A model generated the notes under the pieces. That model was not told where the DNA came from. It did no database searches and worked only from the letters and a program-made list of their open reading frames with translations. A stretch of DNA of 64,000 nucleotides from Methanolinea sp. (lineage in GTDB: Archaea > Halobacteriota > Methanomicrobia > Methanomicrobiales > Methanospirillaceae), in assembly GCA_029907345.1 (NCBI GenBank), contig JARYMB010000004.1:1-64000 (forward strand), in the 5' to 3' direction. Of this stretch, positions 8,241 to 16,551 are shown piece by piece (the stretch's first letter is position 1; every line of letters begins with the position of its first letter). Made by a program: the position numbers and the translations under genes.

Positions 8241-8477
8241 TTTTGGCTCTTCGCTAATCTGAGTGGGTAATGAGAACCCAATGTGGGGGCTGGTCGCCCC
8301 CACACCCCCACATGAGGATGGTTCCGCCGCCCCCGAAGGGCGCCCCGGCGGCGGTTTCACGAAGGGTTTCATAGAAAGTCTATGTTTCTTCTTTGAATAA
8401 ACCAATTCAAAACGAAGAAAGAATGTCATGCACTCATGCAACTTACCCACTTAAAATGACGAAGAGGGAATTTTTTT
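8241..8477 (+). repeat. Dispersed structured element, copy 1 (MITE or ncRNA candidate)
   Basis: This copy aligns almost end to end with 21931-22169, differing at scattered bases plus a changed hairpin loop. It has two-part terminal inverted repeats: CTCTTCG (8247-8253) with CGAAGAG (8460-8466), and AGTGGGTAA (8262-8270) with TTACCCACT (8443-8451), with an 8-nt gap on each side. Inside are hairpins TGTGGGGGC/GCCCCCACA (8282/8296), CCGCCGCC/GGCGGCGG (8324/8347), CATAGA/TCTATG (8370/8379) and TTTCTTC-TTTGAA with TTCAAA-AC-GAAGAAA (8385/8406). The same AATTTTTT lies just outside both ends, like a target-site duplication. The right T-run could equally be a transcription terminator. It probably does not code for protein: the ORFs across the two copies are in different frames. 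Confidence 0.8.
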
Positions 8478-8500
8478 CATTTCACCGCCAGTTTTCCTTC

Positions 8501-9346
8501 TCATAACACAGATGGCGCCTTGAGCACCTGCAGCAGTTCCTCCTCGTTCCGGACGACCCGCGATGACTTCTCGAGCATCAGGTTGACATGTTCATGCATC
8601 CCTGCCCGCCGGAAATCCGTCCTCAACGCGACAACAGGAATCCCCCGGGCATAAGCGTATCCCATCTCCCACGACGTCCCTGAGTCTGCATCCGCCCCGT
8701 CGATGACGGCAACGACAATGTCGCTCCTGGCTATCTCCCCGCAGCACCGGGAAAAAATTCTTCGCTGCGATTCTTCATCCCGGTGGCTGCTGTCATCGCC
8801 TGCCTCCTGGGGGAGGAAGACCGAGAAGAAGTGTGCAGCGAGGAGATCCCGGAGGTGGACATTGTAACGCCTTTCTGCAGCAGAAAAGAGGGGGGCGGCA
8901 AGGTAGATGCGGTACCGGGAAAAGTCAGTAACATCGATTGCCGGAATGGCGGAAAATCTTGCCAGGAAGACGCCTCTTCCTGCCCGGCGGGCAGGGCCCT
9001 TCCCGTCATCGCCATAGTATGTTGTATCCACCCCGCAGGTTGGGGAAGAGTTGACACCCACGATGCAGAGCGGCGGGCCCCGGGCTCTGATGATCTCTTC
9101 CACATCCCTTTCGAGCCGGTCAAGGAGATGGAAAAAATCATCCGTGTTGAGTCGTTCGAGGAACGTCCCCGGCTCCCGGTCCCTCCCCAGAAAAAGCATC
9201 TCCGGACAGGGAAGGAGGACAACATCTATTCCACAATCCCTGCAGCGGCAGAGGGCCTTCTCGAAAGCCCGGAGGTCGGATTCCCGCGTTATCCCCCTGG
9301 CCCTCAACCCCGGGTCCCTGATACAGGGACACGCCAGAACGTACAT
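8501..9346 (-). CDS. TudS/DUF523-like domain fused to a nucleoside 2-deoxyribosyltransferase-like domain
   Basis: The start chosen is ATG at 9346 (MYVLACPCIRDPGLRARGI), not the track's 9601, because the 85 extra residues are basic and low-complexity and overlap the divergent tsr3 gene. The product is 281 residues. The N-terminal half (1-150) resembles DUF523/TudS-type proteins, with CPC, CRDCGID, LPCPEM and NSSPTCGVDTTYYGD. The C-terminal half (about 155-281) is nucleoside 2-deoxyribosyltransferase-like, with YLAAPLFSAAERR and DSGTSWEMGYAYARGIPVV, which contains the likely catalytic Glu. The pairing suggests handling of modified nucleosides or bases, but the substrate is unknown. Confidence 0.7.
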   Translation of the reverse strand: MYVLACPCIRDPGLRARGITRESDLRAFEKALCRCRDCGIDVVLLPCPEMLFLGRDREPGTFLERLNTDDFFHLLDRLERDVEEIIRARGPPLCIVGVNSSPTCGVDTTYYGDDGKGPARRAGRGVFLARFSAIPAIDVTDFSRYRIYLAAPLFSAAERRYNVHLRDLLAAHFFSVFLPQEAGDDSSHRDEESQRRIFSRCCGEIARSDIVVAVIDGADADSGTSWEMGYAYARGIPVVALRTDFRRAGMHEHVNLMLEKSSRVVRNEEELLQVLKAPSVL

Positions 9347-9377
9347 TGATAGAAAATGGAAAGGAAAGAATACATAG

Positions 9378-9869
9378 ATGATCCCCCTGTTTGCCTTCCG
9401 GGACAACAGCTGCGATCCCCGCAAGTGCACCGTCCGGAGGCTCGAGAGGGCCGGGCTCATCCGGGTCTTTTCAAAAGTATCCCGGATTCCGAGAAATACT
9501 CTCCTCCTTGACCCTACCGCAGAACGGGCCCTCTCTCCTGCCGACAGGAGCCCCCGTTCACTCTCCGTCCTCGACTGTTCCTGGGAGGTTCTCGAAGACA
9601 TCCCCCTCGGCTCCTGGCGTCACCGGAGGGCCCTCCCCTTCCTGGTTGCGGCCAACCCCGTCAATTTCGGGAGGCCCTGGCGCTTATCCTCTGTCGAAGC
9701 TCTTGCCGCAGCACTTTTCATCATCGGGGAGAGAGAACAGGCAGGGGAAATCCTTGGCACAGTCCCCTGGGGTACTCGTTTCCTCGAATTAAACGAAGAA
9801 CCCCTCGACCTCTATTCAAAGGCGCGGGACAGCCGGGAAGTCCTCGAGGTGCAGAAACTCTACTATTGA
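9378..9869 (+). CDS. Tsr3 (DUF367) rRNA aminocarboxypropyltransferase
   Basis: This 163-residue protein matches the DUF367/Tsr3 family: DPRKCTVRRLERAG near the N terminus, VLDCSWEVLE around 84, RRALPFLVAANPVNFGRPWRLSSVEALAAAL around 103-133. Tsr3 transfers the 3-amino-3-carboxypropyl group of SAM onto a methylated pseudouridine of small-subunit rRNA (eukaryotic position 1191 equivalent). The length is typical of archaeal members. The ATG at 9378 gives MIPLFAFRDNSCDPRKC, close to the family opening. It is transcribed divergently from the TudS-like/NDT fusion with only about 30 bp between the starts. Confidence 0.88.
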   Translation: MIPLFAFRDNSCDPRKCTVRRLERAGLIRVFSKVSRIPRNTLLLDPTAERALSPADRSPRSLSVLDCSWEVLEDIPLGSWRHRRALPFLVAANPVNFGRPWRLSSVEALAAALFIIGEREQAGEILGTVPWGTRFLELNEEPLDLYSKARDSREVLEVQKLYY

Positions 9870-9969
9870 CCTTTTCCCGGTGAATGCTGTACCCGATACA
9901 CCTGTCCCCGCTGCCTCCGGCACTCTCCCTCCCGATACCCGGAAAACACCTGTTCCCGGCCGGTATCCC

Positions 9970-12096
9970 CTACTGCATCGACCCCGGAACCGGGAGAAAT
10001 TCCCGTGCCTTTTTCCATTCTGAAATGTCCCTGAACGACTCAATTGCCCCGATGATATTTCCTTCCCCGTCAAAGAGGGGTGTCGCCTTGGCCCAGAGGA
10101 GCCTCTCTTTCCTGTCATTGTTCGCAGGAATGGTCGCTTCGGCATAGATGCTGTCACCGAACTTCCTGATCGAAGGCCAGGATTTCGCAAGTTCGTGTGC
10201 GGGGAGGTCAAGGATATCGACGAGGACGGGCATCTTTCCCTGCAGGAATGCCAGAGCGTCTCCATACCTGTCAGAACCGAGCATCTCGTTACTCCTGACT
10301 CCTGTCAGGACCTCCATGGCCCTGTTCCAGGCAATGACCTTCCCTTCCCTCCCGATGATGAATGTCGGGTCAGGCATGAACTCCACGGCTTCCTGGAGTT
10401 TCTCGTAGGTCGTCTTGAGGGCCTTTTCAATGACCTTCTGGGCGGAGGTTTCCATCATGACACCGATAATGCAGAGGGGATGCCCCCCGTCATCCCTGAC
10501 GAGAGTCATGGAGGCCTGGAAAAACCGGGAAGATTTCTGCCCTGTCTGAACGCGGATCTCGCCGTTCCATACCCCTGCCCGCATGATTTCTCTCTTGATT
10601 TCGTCGATGGGCGGGAAGAAGTCCCGCGTCACAGTCCAGAAGTCTTCCATGCGGTTCTCCTGCATGTCGCGGAGGTTCTTTGCCCCGAACAGGGATAAGA
10701 AGACCCGGTTTGCATAGATCAGGTTTTCGCCCGTATCAAAGATCATGATGGCATTCGTTGCTGACTCGACGGCAACATTTTTGATGCGGATTTCCCTTTC
10801 CGCCTCGATCCTGTCGGTTATATCAATGAACGATGCCATTGTTGCGATAGGGTTCCCGGAAGAGTCCCTGACCAGGTTTGACGTGTGATGGGTATAGACG
10901 CGGCTTCCGTCTTTCCGGTGGATTACTATCTCGCCGTTCCACTCTCCTTTTTCATGGAGTCCCCTCATTGCCTCCCTTATCCCGACTTCGGGCGTACGTG
11001 ACGAGGCAAGGGATTCGATGGGCTGCCCGATGATGTCCCCGGGACGGGGAATTCCAAACATCCTGAGAAATGCTGCATTTACATACGTTATGCGACCGTC
11101 AAGGGTGGCAATGCCAATGCCATTGATGGAGGAAGACACAGCCATATCCAGGATCCGGAGTCTCTCCTCGGCAAGTCTCCTCTCGGTGATATCCCTTCCG
11201 ACTCCCTGGTACTCGACGATCTTCCCGGTAGCATCAATGATTGCCCGGTTCGTCCACTGGTGCCACCTTGTTTCCCCCGACGGGTCAATAACCCTCTGTT
11301 CATGGGTCATCACCTCGTGACCAGGCGCAAGGGAGAGGAGGTTTTGCCTTACCCTGTCCCTGTCTTCGGGGTGGACAAACGAAAGCATGTTTTTCCCAAG
11401 GATCTCGTCGGCGGGTTTTCCGAGGAACTTGCTCACAGCACCATTGACAAACGTGAGGGAGAAACCCGGATCGAACCGGCAGATAAACTCTGTCTGGTCC
11501 TCGACGATTGCCCGGTACCTCTCCTCGCTCATCCTCAGTTTCTTCTCGAAGTCGCGGGAAAGGGTCACGTCCTCGAAAATGAGGGTATATCCCCTGCTCC
11601 CGTCGTCGAAGACGGTGGGGACAACCTTGTATGCCAGAGTGTAGTCTTTCCCGGAAACGGACAGGTTTACCTCATGCCTGCTTTCCGCCGGGAAAGCGTC
11701 TTCCCCGGGGATCGTCCCTGAGAAGATCGCCCTGATTCCCGGGATGGCAGAGGTTCTGATATCGCTTCCCATCAGGTCATCCTTCTTTAACGAGAAGAAA
11801 GTGAGGAAGTTATCGTTGACATCGATTATCCGGAAATCCGAATCGAGTATGAGGATCAGTTCCGTTGCGAACTTGAGGATCGAAGATATAGGTACCCGCT
11901 GGGCAAGGGAATAGACCTTGGCGTTACCATAGAGCCGAACCTCGACCTCTCCCGTGATGAGAAGGATCTCCAGGTATTTTGCGACAGAATTCCTGTTTAA
12001 CTTCAGGGCATGGGAAATATCCGATATTGTGAGTCCCCTGGGCCTGCTCTTCAGCAGTTTTTTTATCCTTATGATTTTTTCCTGGTCCAGAATCAT
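9970..12096 (-). CDS. HTH plus multi-PAS sensor protein without kinase domain
   Basis: From ATG at 12096 (MILDQEKIIRIKKLL) the product is 708 residues. The track's start at 12159 adds 21 residues and is less likely. An N-terminal helix-turn-helix (about 1-60, GLTISDISHALKLNRNSVAKYLE) is followed by about five PAS repeats, near 75-180, 195-310, 325-430, 445-560 and 575-700. PAC-like ends such as YQGVGRDITERR and IATMASFIDITDR separate them. There is no histidine kinase or ATPase domain. This layout is frequent in Methanomicrobiales and suggests direct signal-dependent transcription control, perhaps with the divergent response regulator at 12286. The ligand is unknown. Confidence 0.8.
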   Translation of the reverse strand: MILDQEKIIRIKKLLKSRPRGLTISDISHALKLNRNSVAKYLEILLITGEVEVRLYGNAKVYSLAQRVPISSILKFATELILILDSDFRIIDVNDNFLTFFSLKKDDLMGSDIRTSAIPGIRAIFSGTIPGEDAFPAESRHEVNLSVSGKDYTLAYKVVPTVFDDGSRGYTLIFEDVTLSRDFEKKLRMSEERYRAIVEDQTEFICRFDPGFSLTFVNGAVSKFLGKPADEILGKNMLSFVHPEDRDRVRQNLLSLAPGHEVMTHEQRVIDPSGETRWHQWTNRAIIDATGKIVEYQGVGRDITERRLAEERLRILDMAVSSSINGIGIATLDGRITYVNAAFLRMFGIPRPGDIIGQPIESLASSRTPEVGIREAMRGLHEKGEWNGEIVIHRKDGSRVYTHHTSNLVRDSSGNPIATMASFIDITDRIEAEREIRIKNVAVESATNAIMIFDTGENLIYANRVFLSLFGAKNLRDMQENRMEDFWTVTRDFFPPIDEIKREIMRAGVWNGEIRVQTGQKSSRFFQASMTLVRDDGGHPLCIIGVMMETSAQKVIEKALKTTYEKLQEAVEFMPDPTFIIGREGKVIAWNRAMEVLTGVRSNEMLGSDRYGDALAFLQGKMPVLVDILDLPAHELAKSWPSIRKFGDSIYAEATIPANNDRKERLLWAKATPLFDGEGNIIGAIESFRDISEWKKAREFLPVPGSMQ

Positions 12097-12250
12097 GACT
12101 GATGTGTGATCTCGTCCATCCTGCCATAAAGATATGCCAATCAGTTGGCTCACCTTCATGACGCACGTGTCCTCGTCGAAAGTGCAATACTTTTCAGGAA
12201 AAATCCTTTCCCCGGGAGTGGCACCTTCGGAGAGCCCCCTTGGGACACAA

Positions 12251-12261
12251 AAAAATATTTC
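12251..12261 (+). promoter_or_regulatory. TATA-like box for the response regulator
   Basis: The sequence aaaaatatttc lies 25-35 bp before the ATG at 12286. This places transcription start just ahead of that codon and argues against the track's longer ORF starting at 12145. Confidence 0.5.
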
Positions 12262-12285
12262 ATTACCTGTGGTTCATGCTTATCA

Positions 12286-12747
12286 ATGGAGCCCCCGGGA
12301 AAGAGTGCTGAGATTCTTCTTGTCGAGGACAATCCCAATGATGTCGAGCTTATCCTCCATGTCTTCCAGTGGTGTAACCTTTCTGAAAGGGTCCATGTTG
12401 CATGGAACGGTGAAGAGGCCCTCGACTACGTGTTTGGCACAGGTCCCTACAGGGAGAGAGACATCAATACTCAGCCGAACGTCATCCTCCTCGATCTCAA
12501 ACTCCCCAAGATCGATGGCATCGAGGTCCTCAAACGCCTGAAAGGTGACCCGAAGACCCGTACCATTCCCGTTGTGGTACTGACCTCCTCGCGGGAAGAG
12601 CGGGATATCGTGGAGACCTATGGCCTCGGGGTGAACAGCTACATCGTAAAACCGGTGAAATTCGATGATTTTGCGAATGTCATCCGGGAACTTGGACTCT
12701 ACTGGAGGATGATCAACCAGCCGCCCATCAGGGAAGACGGTGAGTAG
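12286..12747 (+). CDS. Single-domain response regulator (Rcp1-like)
   Basis: From ATG at 12286 this is a 153-residue stand-alone receiver domain. It has the acidic pocket ILLVEDNPNDVELI, the phosphoacceptor Asp in VILLDLKLPKIDGIEVL, the switch Thr/Ser in VVVLTSSREERD and the conserved Lys in YIVKPVKFDDF. The insertion around the Asp (FGTGPYRERDINTQPN) and the RDIVETYGLGVNSYIVKPV ending are typical of Rcp1-type phytochrome-associated regulators. No output domain is present, so it probably acts through protein contacts. It diverges from the multi-PAS protein, which is a plausible partner, but no kinase is encoded nearby. Confidence 0.9.
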   Translation: MEPPGKSAEILLVEDNPNDVELILHVFQWCNLSERVHVAWNGEEALDYVFGTGPYRERDINTQPNVILLDLKLPKIDGIEVLKRLKGDPKTRTIPVVVLTSSREERDIVETYGLGVNSYIVKPVKFDDFANVIRELGLYWRMINQPPIREDGE

Positions 12748-12750
12748 GTC

Positions 12751-13026
12751 TTACTCTTTCCCTTCTTCGTTCATGTACTGTTCTATCTTTTTCTCCTCCC
12801 ATTCCCTTGTCAGAATTTTTCCCCTGCCAAAGACATGTGCGGCATGGAAAAGAAGTGCGACTCCCCATGCCAGTGTTACCCAGTAAAACCACCAGTATCC
12901 GGGCGAGCTTACATAGTTAATGATTACCAGGAGCAGGTTGATGAGCAGGAAGACTGACAGGTGGGAATAGAACCCCTTGAGTTCTCCAACCCGTTGCACC
13001 GCCCGCTCCCTTCTCTCATCGGTCAT
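12751..13026 (-). CDS. 2TM domain protein
   Basis: This 91-residue protein, from ATG at 13026, has two membrane helices (FYSHLSVFLLINLLLVIINYV and YWWFYWVTLAWGVALLFHAAH) linked by a short loop. Charged ends flank the helices, with ERRERAVQRVGELKGFYSHL before and ILTREWEEKKIEQYM after. This is the 2TM domain, found alone or fused to histidine kinases and other regulators. The TTG start in the track (13059) is rejected because the TATA box at 13065-13076 places transcription start downstream of it. The role is unknown. Confidence 0.8.
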   Translation of the reverse strand: MTDERRERAVQRVGELKGFYSHLSVFLLINLLLVIINYVSSPGYWWFYWVTLAWGVALLFHAAHVFGRGKILTREWEEKKIEQYMNEEGKE

Positions 13027-13064
13027 CGTTTTTTCCGTCCCTGGTACACTGTAGATCAATCCAT

Positions 13065-13076
13065 GATTATATATTT
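13065..13076 (-). promoter_or_regulatory. TATA box for the 2TM gene
   Basis: The minus strand reads AAATATATAATC here. Transcription would begin around 13042, giving a leader of about 16 nt before the ATG at 13026. Confidence 0.65.
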
Positions 13077-13369
13077 ATCCAATTAACCTGGGACCGGATA
13101 TTGCCTGTGGGGGGGAAAGATGAACATTTTGCCTGCCATTTGCCACCCGTTAAAGTGGTGCGAGTCTCATATCGTCCTTCCATAGTCCTGCTGCCCCATG
13201 AGGAGGAGTGCCTGGTATGTCCCGTGGAGAAAAGCCAGCCATGCCCTCCCCGGGGTGCTTTTTGTATCGGGGGTCAGGACGGGCGACCTTGCCGCTGAAG
13301 TTCCCCTCCATCTTCCGGAAGTCCCGCGGTGAATATGCAAGGATTATGCAGGATACTTCCCGTCCGCGG
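13077..13369. other. Region without a supported gene
   Basis: About 290 bp lie between the 2TM promoter and the end of the AlkA-like gene. I see no convincing gene. A minus-strand ORF of 53 codons (13150-13311, opening MEGNFSGKVARPDPRYKK) exists, but it has no ribosome binding site and no recognisable family. I saw no tRNA or clear repeat. Confidence 0.4.
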
Positions 13370-14296
13370 TCATCTCGGGTGCGATGTTCTTTTCCTCACT
13401 TGCTGGTCGGCGACAAGGAGGTAGTATGCTGCAAGCCCCTTCCATTCTCCCCACTGCCGGGAGATCTCTCGTGCCCGTGCCGGGCTGATTTCCTCCCCGG
13501 GGCAGTAGAAATGGCCAATCGCACGCCTTATCCCGAGGTCGTCTGCAGGGAACATGTCCAGGCGATGGAGCCCCCGGAGCAGCACGAACTCTGCTGTCCA
13601 CCGTCCAATCCCCCTGATCCGGCATAAATCCCGTATCAGAGAGTCTGAATCGCCTGTGCGTCCCAGGGATTCAAGGTCAAGTGCCCCGTCCCTCACCATG
13701 CGTGCAACAGATTTTATATTGTCGCCCTTCCGTGCAGAGAGTCCGCATTCCCGGATTTCAGCCGGATCGGCGTCCGCGAGATCCTCCGGCCGGGGATATG
13801 CATAGTACGTCCTTTTGGCCGCCCTTACTTCCTCCCCGAACCGCTTCACCAGTCGCGATTCTATCTTCCGTGCAACCGGTGTCGCAATCTGCTGCTCGAT
13901 GATCGATATCACGAGTGCCTCAAAGACCGTCTCTGACGAGGGCATCTTCAGGCCGGACAGGTCTGAATTGATACGGGTGAGAACAGGGTCTTCCTCCGTG
14001 GCCCGGTAATACCTGTTTAAGTCATCGTCAAGGCCGAGCAGGTGGGAGATGCATCTTCTCACGTCTCCTGCGCAATACTCACTCTCTTCTTCCCCGGCAA
14101 GGGCATCGACGGCAAGGACCGTGTCGCCGTCCTCTCCTACATCCCTGATGCGGATGACAAACGGATCGCCCCCGACCCGGATGACCTGCGAAAAGATCCC
14201 ATTCTGAAATGTCCTGAATGCCGGGTCTCCACCGGAAAAGACCCTGCAACTGAGGGAGAAGTCATACGGGGCGACCGGGCGGATGAGGAACGACAT
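13370..14296 (-). CDS. AlkA-like DNA-3-methyladenine glycosylase (HhH-GPD)
   Basis: From ATG at 14296 (MSFLIRPVAPYDFSLS) the protein has 308 residues. The first part (1-110) is an AlkA_N-like beta domain. The rest is a helix-hairpin-helix glycosylase core, with SIIEQQIATPVARKIESRL near 135 and LCRIRGIGRWTAEFVLLRG followed by PADDLGIRRAI near 235-260. The last Asp of PADD occupies the catalytic Asp position of the superfamily. It should excise alkylated bases to start base-excision repair. The four-cysteine Fe-S loop of endonuclease III is absent, which supports the AlkA branch. Confidence 0.87.
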   Translation of the reverse strand: MSFLIRPVAPYDFSLSCRVFSGGDPAFRTFQNGIFSQVIRVGGDPFVIRIRDVGEDGDTVLAVDALAGEEESEYCAGDVRRCISHLLGLDDDLNRYYRATEEDPVLTRINSDLSGLKMPSSETVFEALVISIIEQQIATPVARKIESRLVKRFGEEVRAAKRTYYAYPRPEDLADADPAEIRECGLSARKGDNIKSVARMVRDGALDLESLGRTGDSDSLIRDLCRIRGIGRWTAEFVLLRGLHRLDMFPADDLGIRRAIGHFYCPGEEISPARAREISRQWGEWKGLAAYYLLVADQQVRKRTSHPR

Positions 14297-14404
14297 TCCG
14301 GGTGATCCAATGGGCGGGACAGGAGAAAAGACTGGTGATATTCCTCTCACCTTTTCCCCACATTTGACAACCTTTAATGCTCCTCATTCCCACTCCCTCA
14401 CCAT

Positions 14405-15427
14405 ATGATCAAAGTTGCCATCAACGGGTACGGGACGATTGGAAAGCGTGTTGCCGATGCAGTGGCTGCCCAGCCTGACATGAAAGTGGTGGGGGTATCC
14501 AAGACGAGACCGAGCCACGAAGCCTTCGTGGCAAAGTCGAGGGGTTACCCGCTCTACATTGCCGATCTCTCGAAAAAGGATGCCTTCGAGAGGGCCGGTC
14601 TGCCTGTCGCGGGGAGCGTCGAGGACATGCTGAAAGCCGCCGACATCGTGGTGGATGCAACGCCGGGCGGCATCGGGGAGAAGAACCGGCCTCTCTACGA
14701 GAGAGCCGGTGTGAAGGCTGTCTGGCAGGGCGGAGAGGAGCACGAGGTCGCCGGGTTCTCCTTTAATTCCGACTGCAATTATACCGAGGCCATCGGGAGG
14801 CAGTTTGCACGTGTCGTCTCCTGCAACACCACGGGACTGTGCCGTATCATCAACGCCATGGACAAAAATTTTGGCGTCGAAAAAGTCCGGGCGGTGATGG
14901 TCCGCCGGGGCGGGGACCCTGCCGACATCAAGCGGGGGCCGATCGATGCCATCGTGCTGAATCCCGTCCACATCCCGAGTCACCACGGGCCGGACGTCCA
15001 GAGCGTCCTGCCCCACATCAACATCGTGACGCTCGCGATGATCGTCCCCGTGACGATGATGCACATGCACGTTGTCCAGATGGACCTGAAAAAAGCGGCA
15101 ACCCGTGAGGAAGTCATCAGGATCATCGAGAAAAATCCCCGCATGGGGCTTGTCCGGAAGGCCACCGGGATCACGAGCACGGCCGAGCTGAAGGAATACG
15201 CCATGGACATGGGAAGGCCCCGCTCGGACCTCTGGGAGAACGGTATCTTCGAGGACTCCATCTCCTGCACCGGGAAAGAACTCTACCTTTTCCAGGCGAT
15301 CCACCAGGAGGCCGACGTCGTCGTCGAGAACATCGACTGCATCCGGGCGATGACGGGAATCGAGAAAGACCCTGCAAAATCCATCGCAATGACAAACCAC
15401 GCATTGAATTTTGTTGCAATCAGGTAA
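14405..15427 (+). CDS. gap: Type II glyceraldehyde-3-phosphate dehydrogenase
   Basis: This 340-residue enzyme is the archaeal form of GAPDH. It has the Rossmann start IKVAINGYGTIGKRVADAV, the nucleotide region VVGVSKTRPSHEA, and the active-site Cys in RVVSCNTTGLCRII near 140. The ending VENIDCIRAMTGIEKDPAKS is also typical. It interconverts glyceraldehyde 3-phosphate and 1,3-bisphosphoglycerate with NAD(P); in methanogens it mainly serves gluconeogenesis. The length agrees with archaeal type II enzymes (about 335-345). It starts about 110 bp from the divergent AlkA-like gene, and a T6 run just after the stop may end its transcript. Confidence 0.95.
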   Translation: MIKVAINGYGTIGKRVADAVAAQPDMKVVGVSKTRPSHEAFVAKSRGYPLYIADLSKKDAFERAGLPVAGSVEDMLKAADIVVDATPGGIGEKNRPLYERAGVKAVWQGGEEHEVAGFSFNSDCNYTEAIGRQFARVVSCNTTGLCRIINAMDKNFGVEKVRAVMVRRGGDPADIKRGPIDAIVLNPVHIPSHHGPDVQSVLPHINIVTLAMIVPVTMMHMHVVQMDLKKAATREEVIRIIEKNPRMGLVRKATGITSTAELKEYAMDMGRPRSDLWENGIFEDSISCTGKELYLFQAIHQEADVVVENIDCIRAMTGIEKDPAKSIAMTNHALNFVAIR

Positions 15428-15433
15428 ACCCCC

Positions 15434-15439
15434 TTTTTT
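15434..15439 (+). terminator. Poly-T terminator after gap
   Basis: A run of six T lies 7 bp beyond the gap stop codon. Archaeal RNA polymerase commonly terminates at such T-runs, and the next gene (tyrS) begins about 155 bp downstream. Confidence 0.5.
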
Positions 15440-15594
15440 CTTCGTCATTTCAGGTCGTTTGCGGGATCCACCAATGACGCGGACGAGGGATGTACCAATC
15501 GCCTGAGATCTTCCGGATATGCATTCAACCTGTTTTTTCCCGGGGTCAGGCATCCACACAAGCATTAACACCCTGCATTTCCCATTTTGTACGA

Positions 15595-16536
15595 ATGGAT
15601 GCGTATGCTCTTGCGACGAGGAACACGGTTGAAGTCGTCACGACCGACGAACTCCGCGAACTCCTCAAAAGGGATAAAAAGAGGGTATATGCCGGGTATG
15701 AACCGAGCGGCGAGATCCATCTCGGTCACCTCGTGACAGTCAACAAGCTCATCGACCTCCAGGCGGCCGGGTTCGAGGTTGTCGTCCTGCTCGCTGACCT
15801 CCATGCATTCCTGAACAGGAAAGGGACGATGGAAGAAGTCCGGGAACTGGCCGATTACAACAGGCGGTGTTTCGAGGGACTCGGCCTTTCCGGTGTCAGG
15901 TACGTGCTCGGGTCTGACCTGCAGCTTGACAGGGACTACGAACTGATGGTGCTCCGGCTCTCGCAGCAGATCACGCTGAACAGGGCCACGCGGAGCATGG
16001 ACGAGGTGGGGAGGCAGATGGACAATCCCACCGTATCCCAGATGATTTACCCGATCATGCAGATGGTGGACATCGCACGGCTCGGTGTCGATGCTGCCGT
16101 CGGGGGCATAGACCAGAGGAAGATCCACATGCTCGCAAGGGAACACCTCCCCTCCGTCGGGTACCCGGCGCCCGTCTGCATCCACACGCCGATACTCAAC
16201 GGCCTCGACGGCAGGAAGATGTCCTCCTCGAGCCACAATTACATATCCGTTGCAGACAGCATTGAGAATATCGAGAAGAAGTGCCAGAAGGCGTTCTGTC
16301 CGCCGGAGTGCGAGAACAATCCAATCCTCCAGATCCTCCAGTACCATGTCTTCCCCCGCATCCCCCACGTCGTGGTGCGCCGGCCCGAAAAGTTCGGCGG
16401 CGACCGCGAGTTCGCCAGCTACGCCGAGCTCGAGGACGCATACCGGAAAGGGGAGATACACCCCCTCGACCTCAAGAAGACGACCGCCCGGTACCTGGCG
16501 GAGATCCTCGCAGGTGTCAGGGACCACGTTTCATGA
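15595..16536 (+). CDS. tyrS: Tyrosyl-tRNA synthetase
   Basis: From ATG at 15595 (MDAYALATRNTVEVV) the protein has 313 residues, the usual length for archaeal TyrRS. The track's start at 15490 adds 35 unrelated residues. The class I signatures are present: GYEPSGEIHLGHLVTVNKL (HIGH region) near 37-55 and DGRKMSSSSHNYISV (KMSKS region) near 205. It charges tRNA-Tyr with tyrosine. The gene ends 15 bp before the RIO1 gene, so the two may share a transcript with the KH gene behind it. Confidence 0.95.
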   Translation: MDAYALATRNTVEVVTTDELRELLKRDKKRVYAGYEPSGEIHLGHLVTVNKLIDLQAAGFEVVVLLADLHAFLNRKGTMEEVRELADYNRRCFEGLGLSGVRYVLGSDLQLDRDYELMVLRLSQQITLNRATRSMDEVGRQMDNPTVSQMIYPIMQMVDIARLGVDAAVGGIDQRKIHMLAREHLPSVGYPAPVCIHTPILNGLDGRKMSSSSHNYISVADSIENIEKKCQKAFCPPECENNPILQILQYHVFPRIPHVVVRRPEKFGGDREFASYAELEDAYRKGEIHPLDLKKTTARYLAEILAGVRDHVS

Positions 16537-16551
16537 ACGGGTGAGAGTCAC

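Noticed and set aside
8226-8450. 74-codon minus ORF in copy 1 of the dispersed element (and 71-codon ORF 21876-22091 in copy 2)
   Set aside because: The two copies are open in different frames, with different peptides and an indel in the middle. Conserved stems rather than codons explain the similarity.
13150-13311. 53-codon minus ORF in the gap before the AlkA-like gene
   Set aside because: There is no ribosome site, no known family and no coupling to a neighbour. It is listed only as a possibility in the gap entry.
14384-15571. 395-codon minus-strand ORF rich in Asp/His
   Set aside because: It is the antisense frame of gap, which has unmistakable GAPDH motifs. High GC leaves such frames open.
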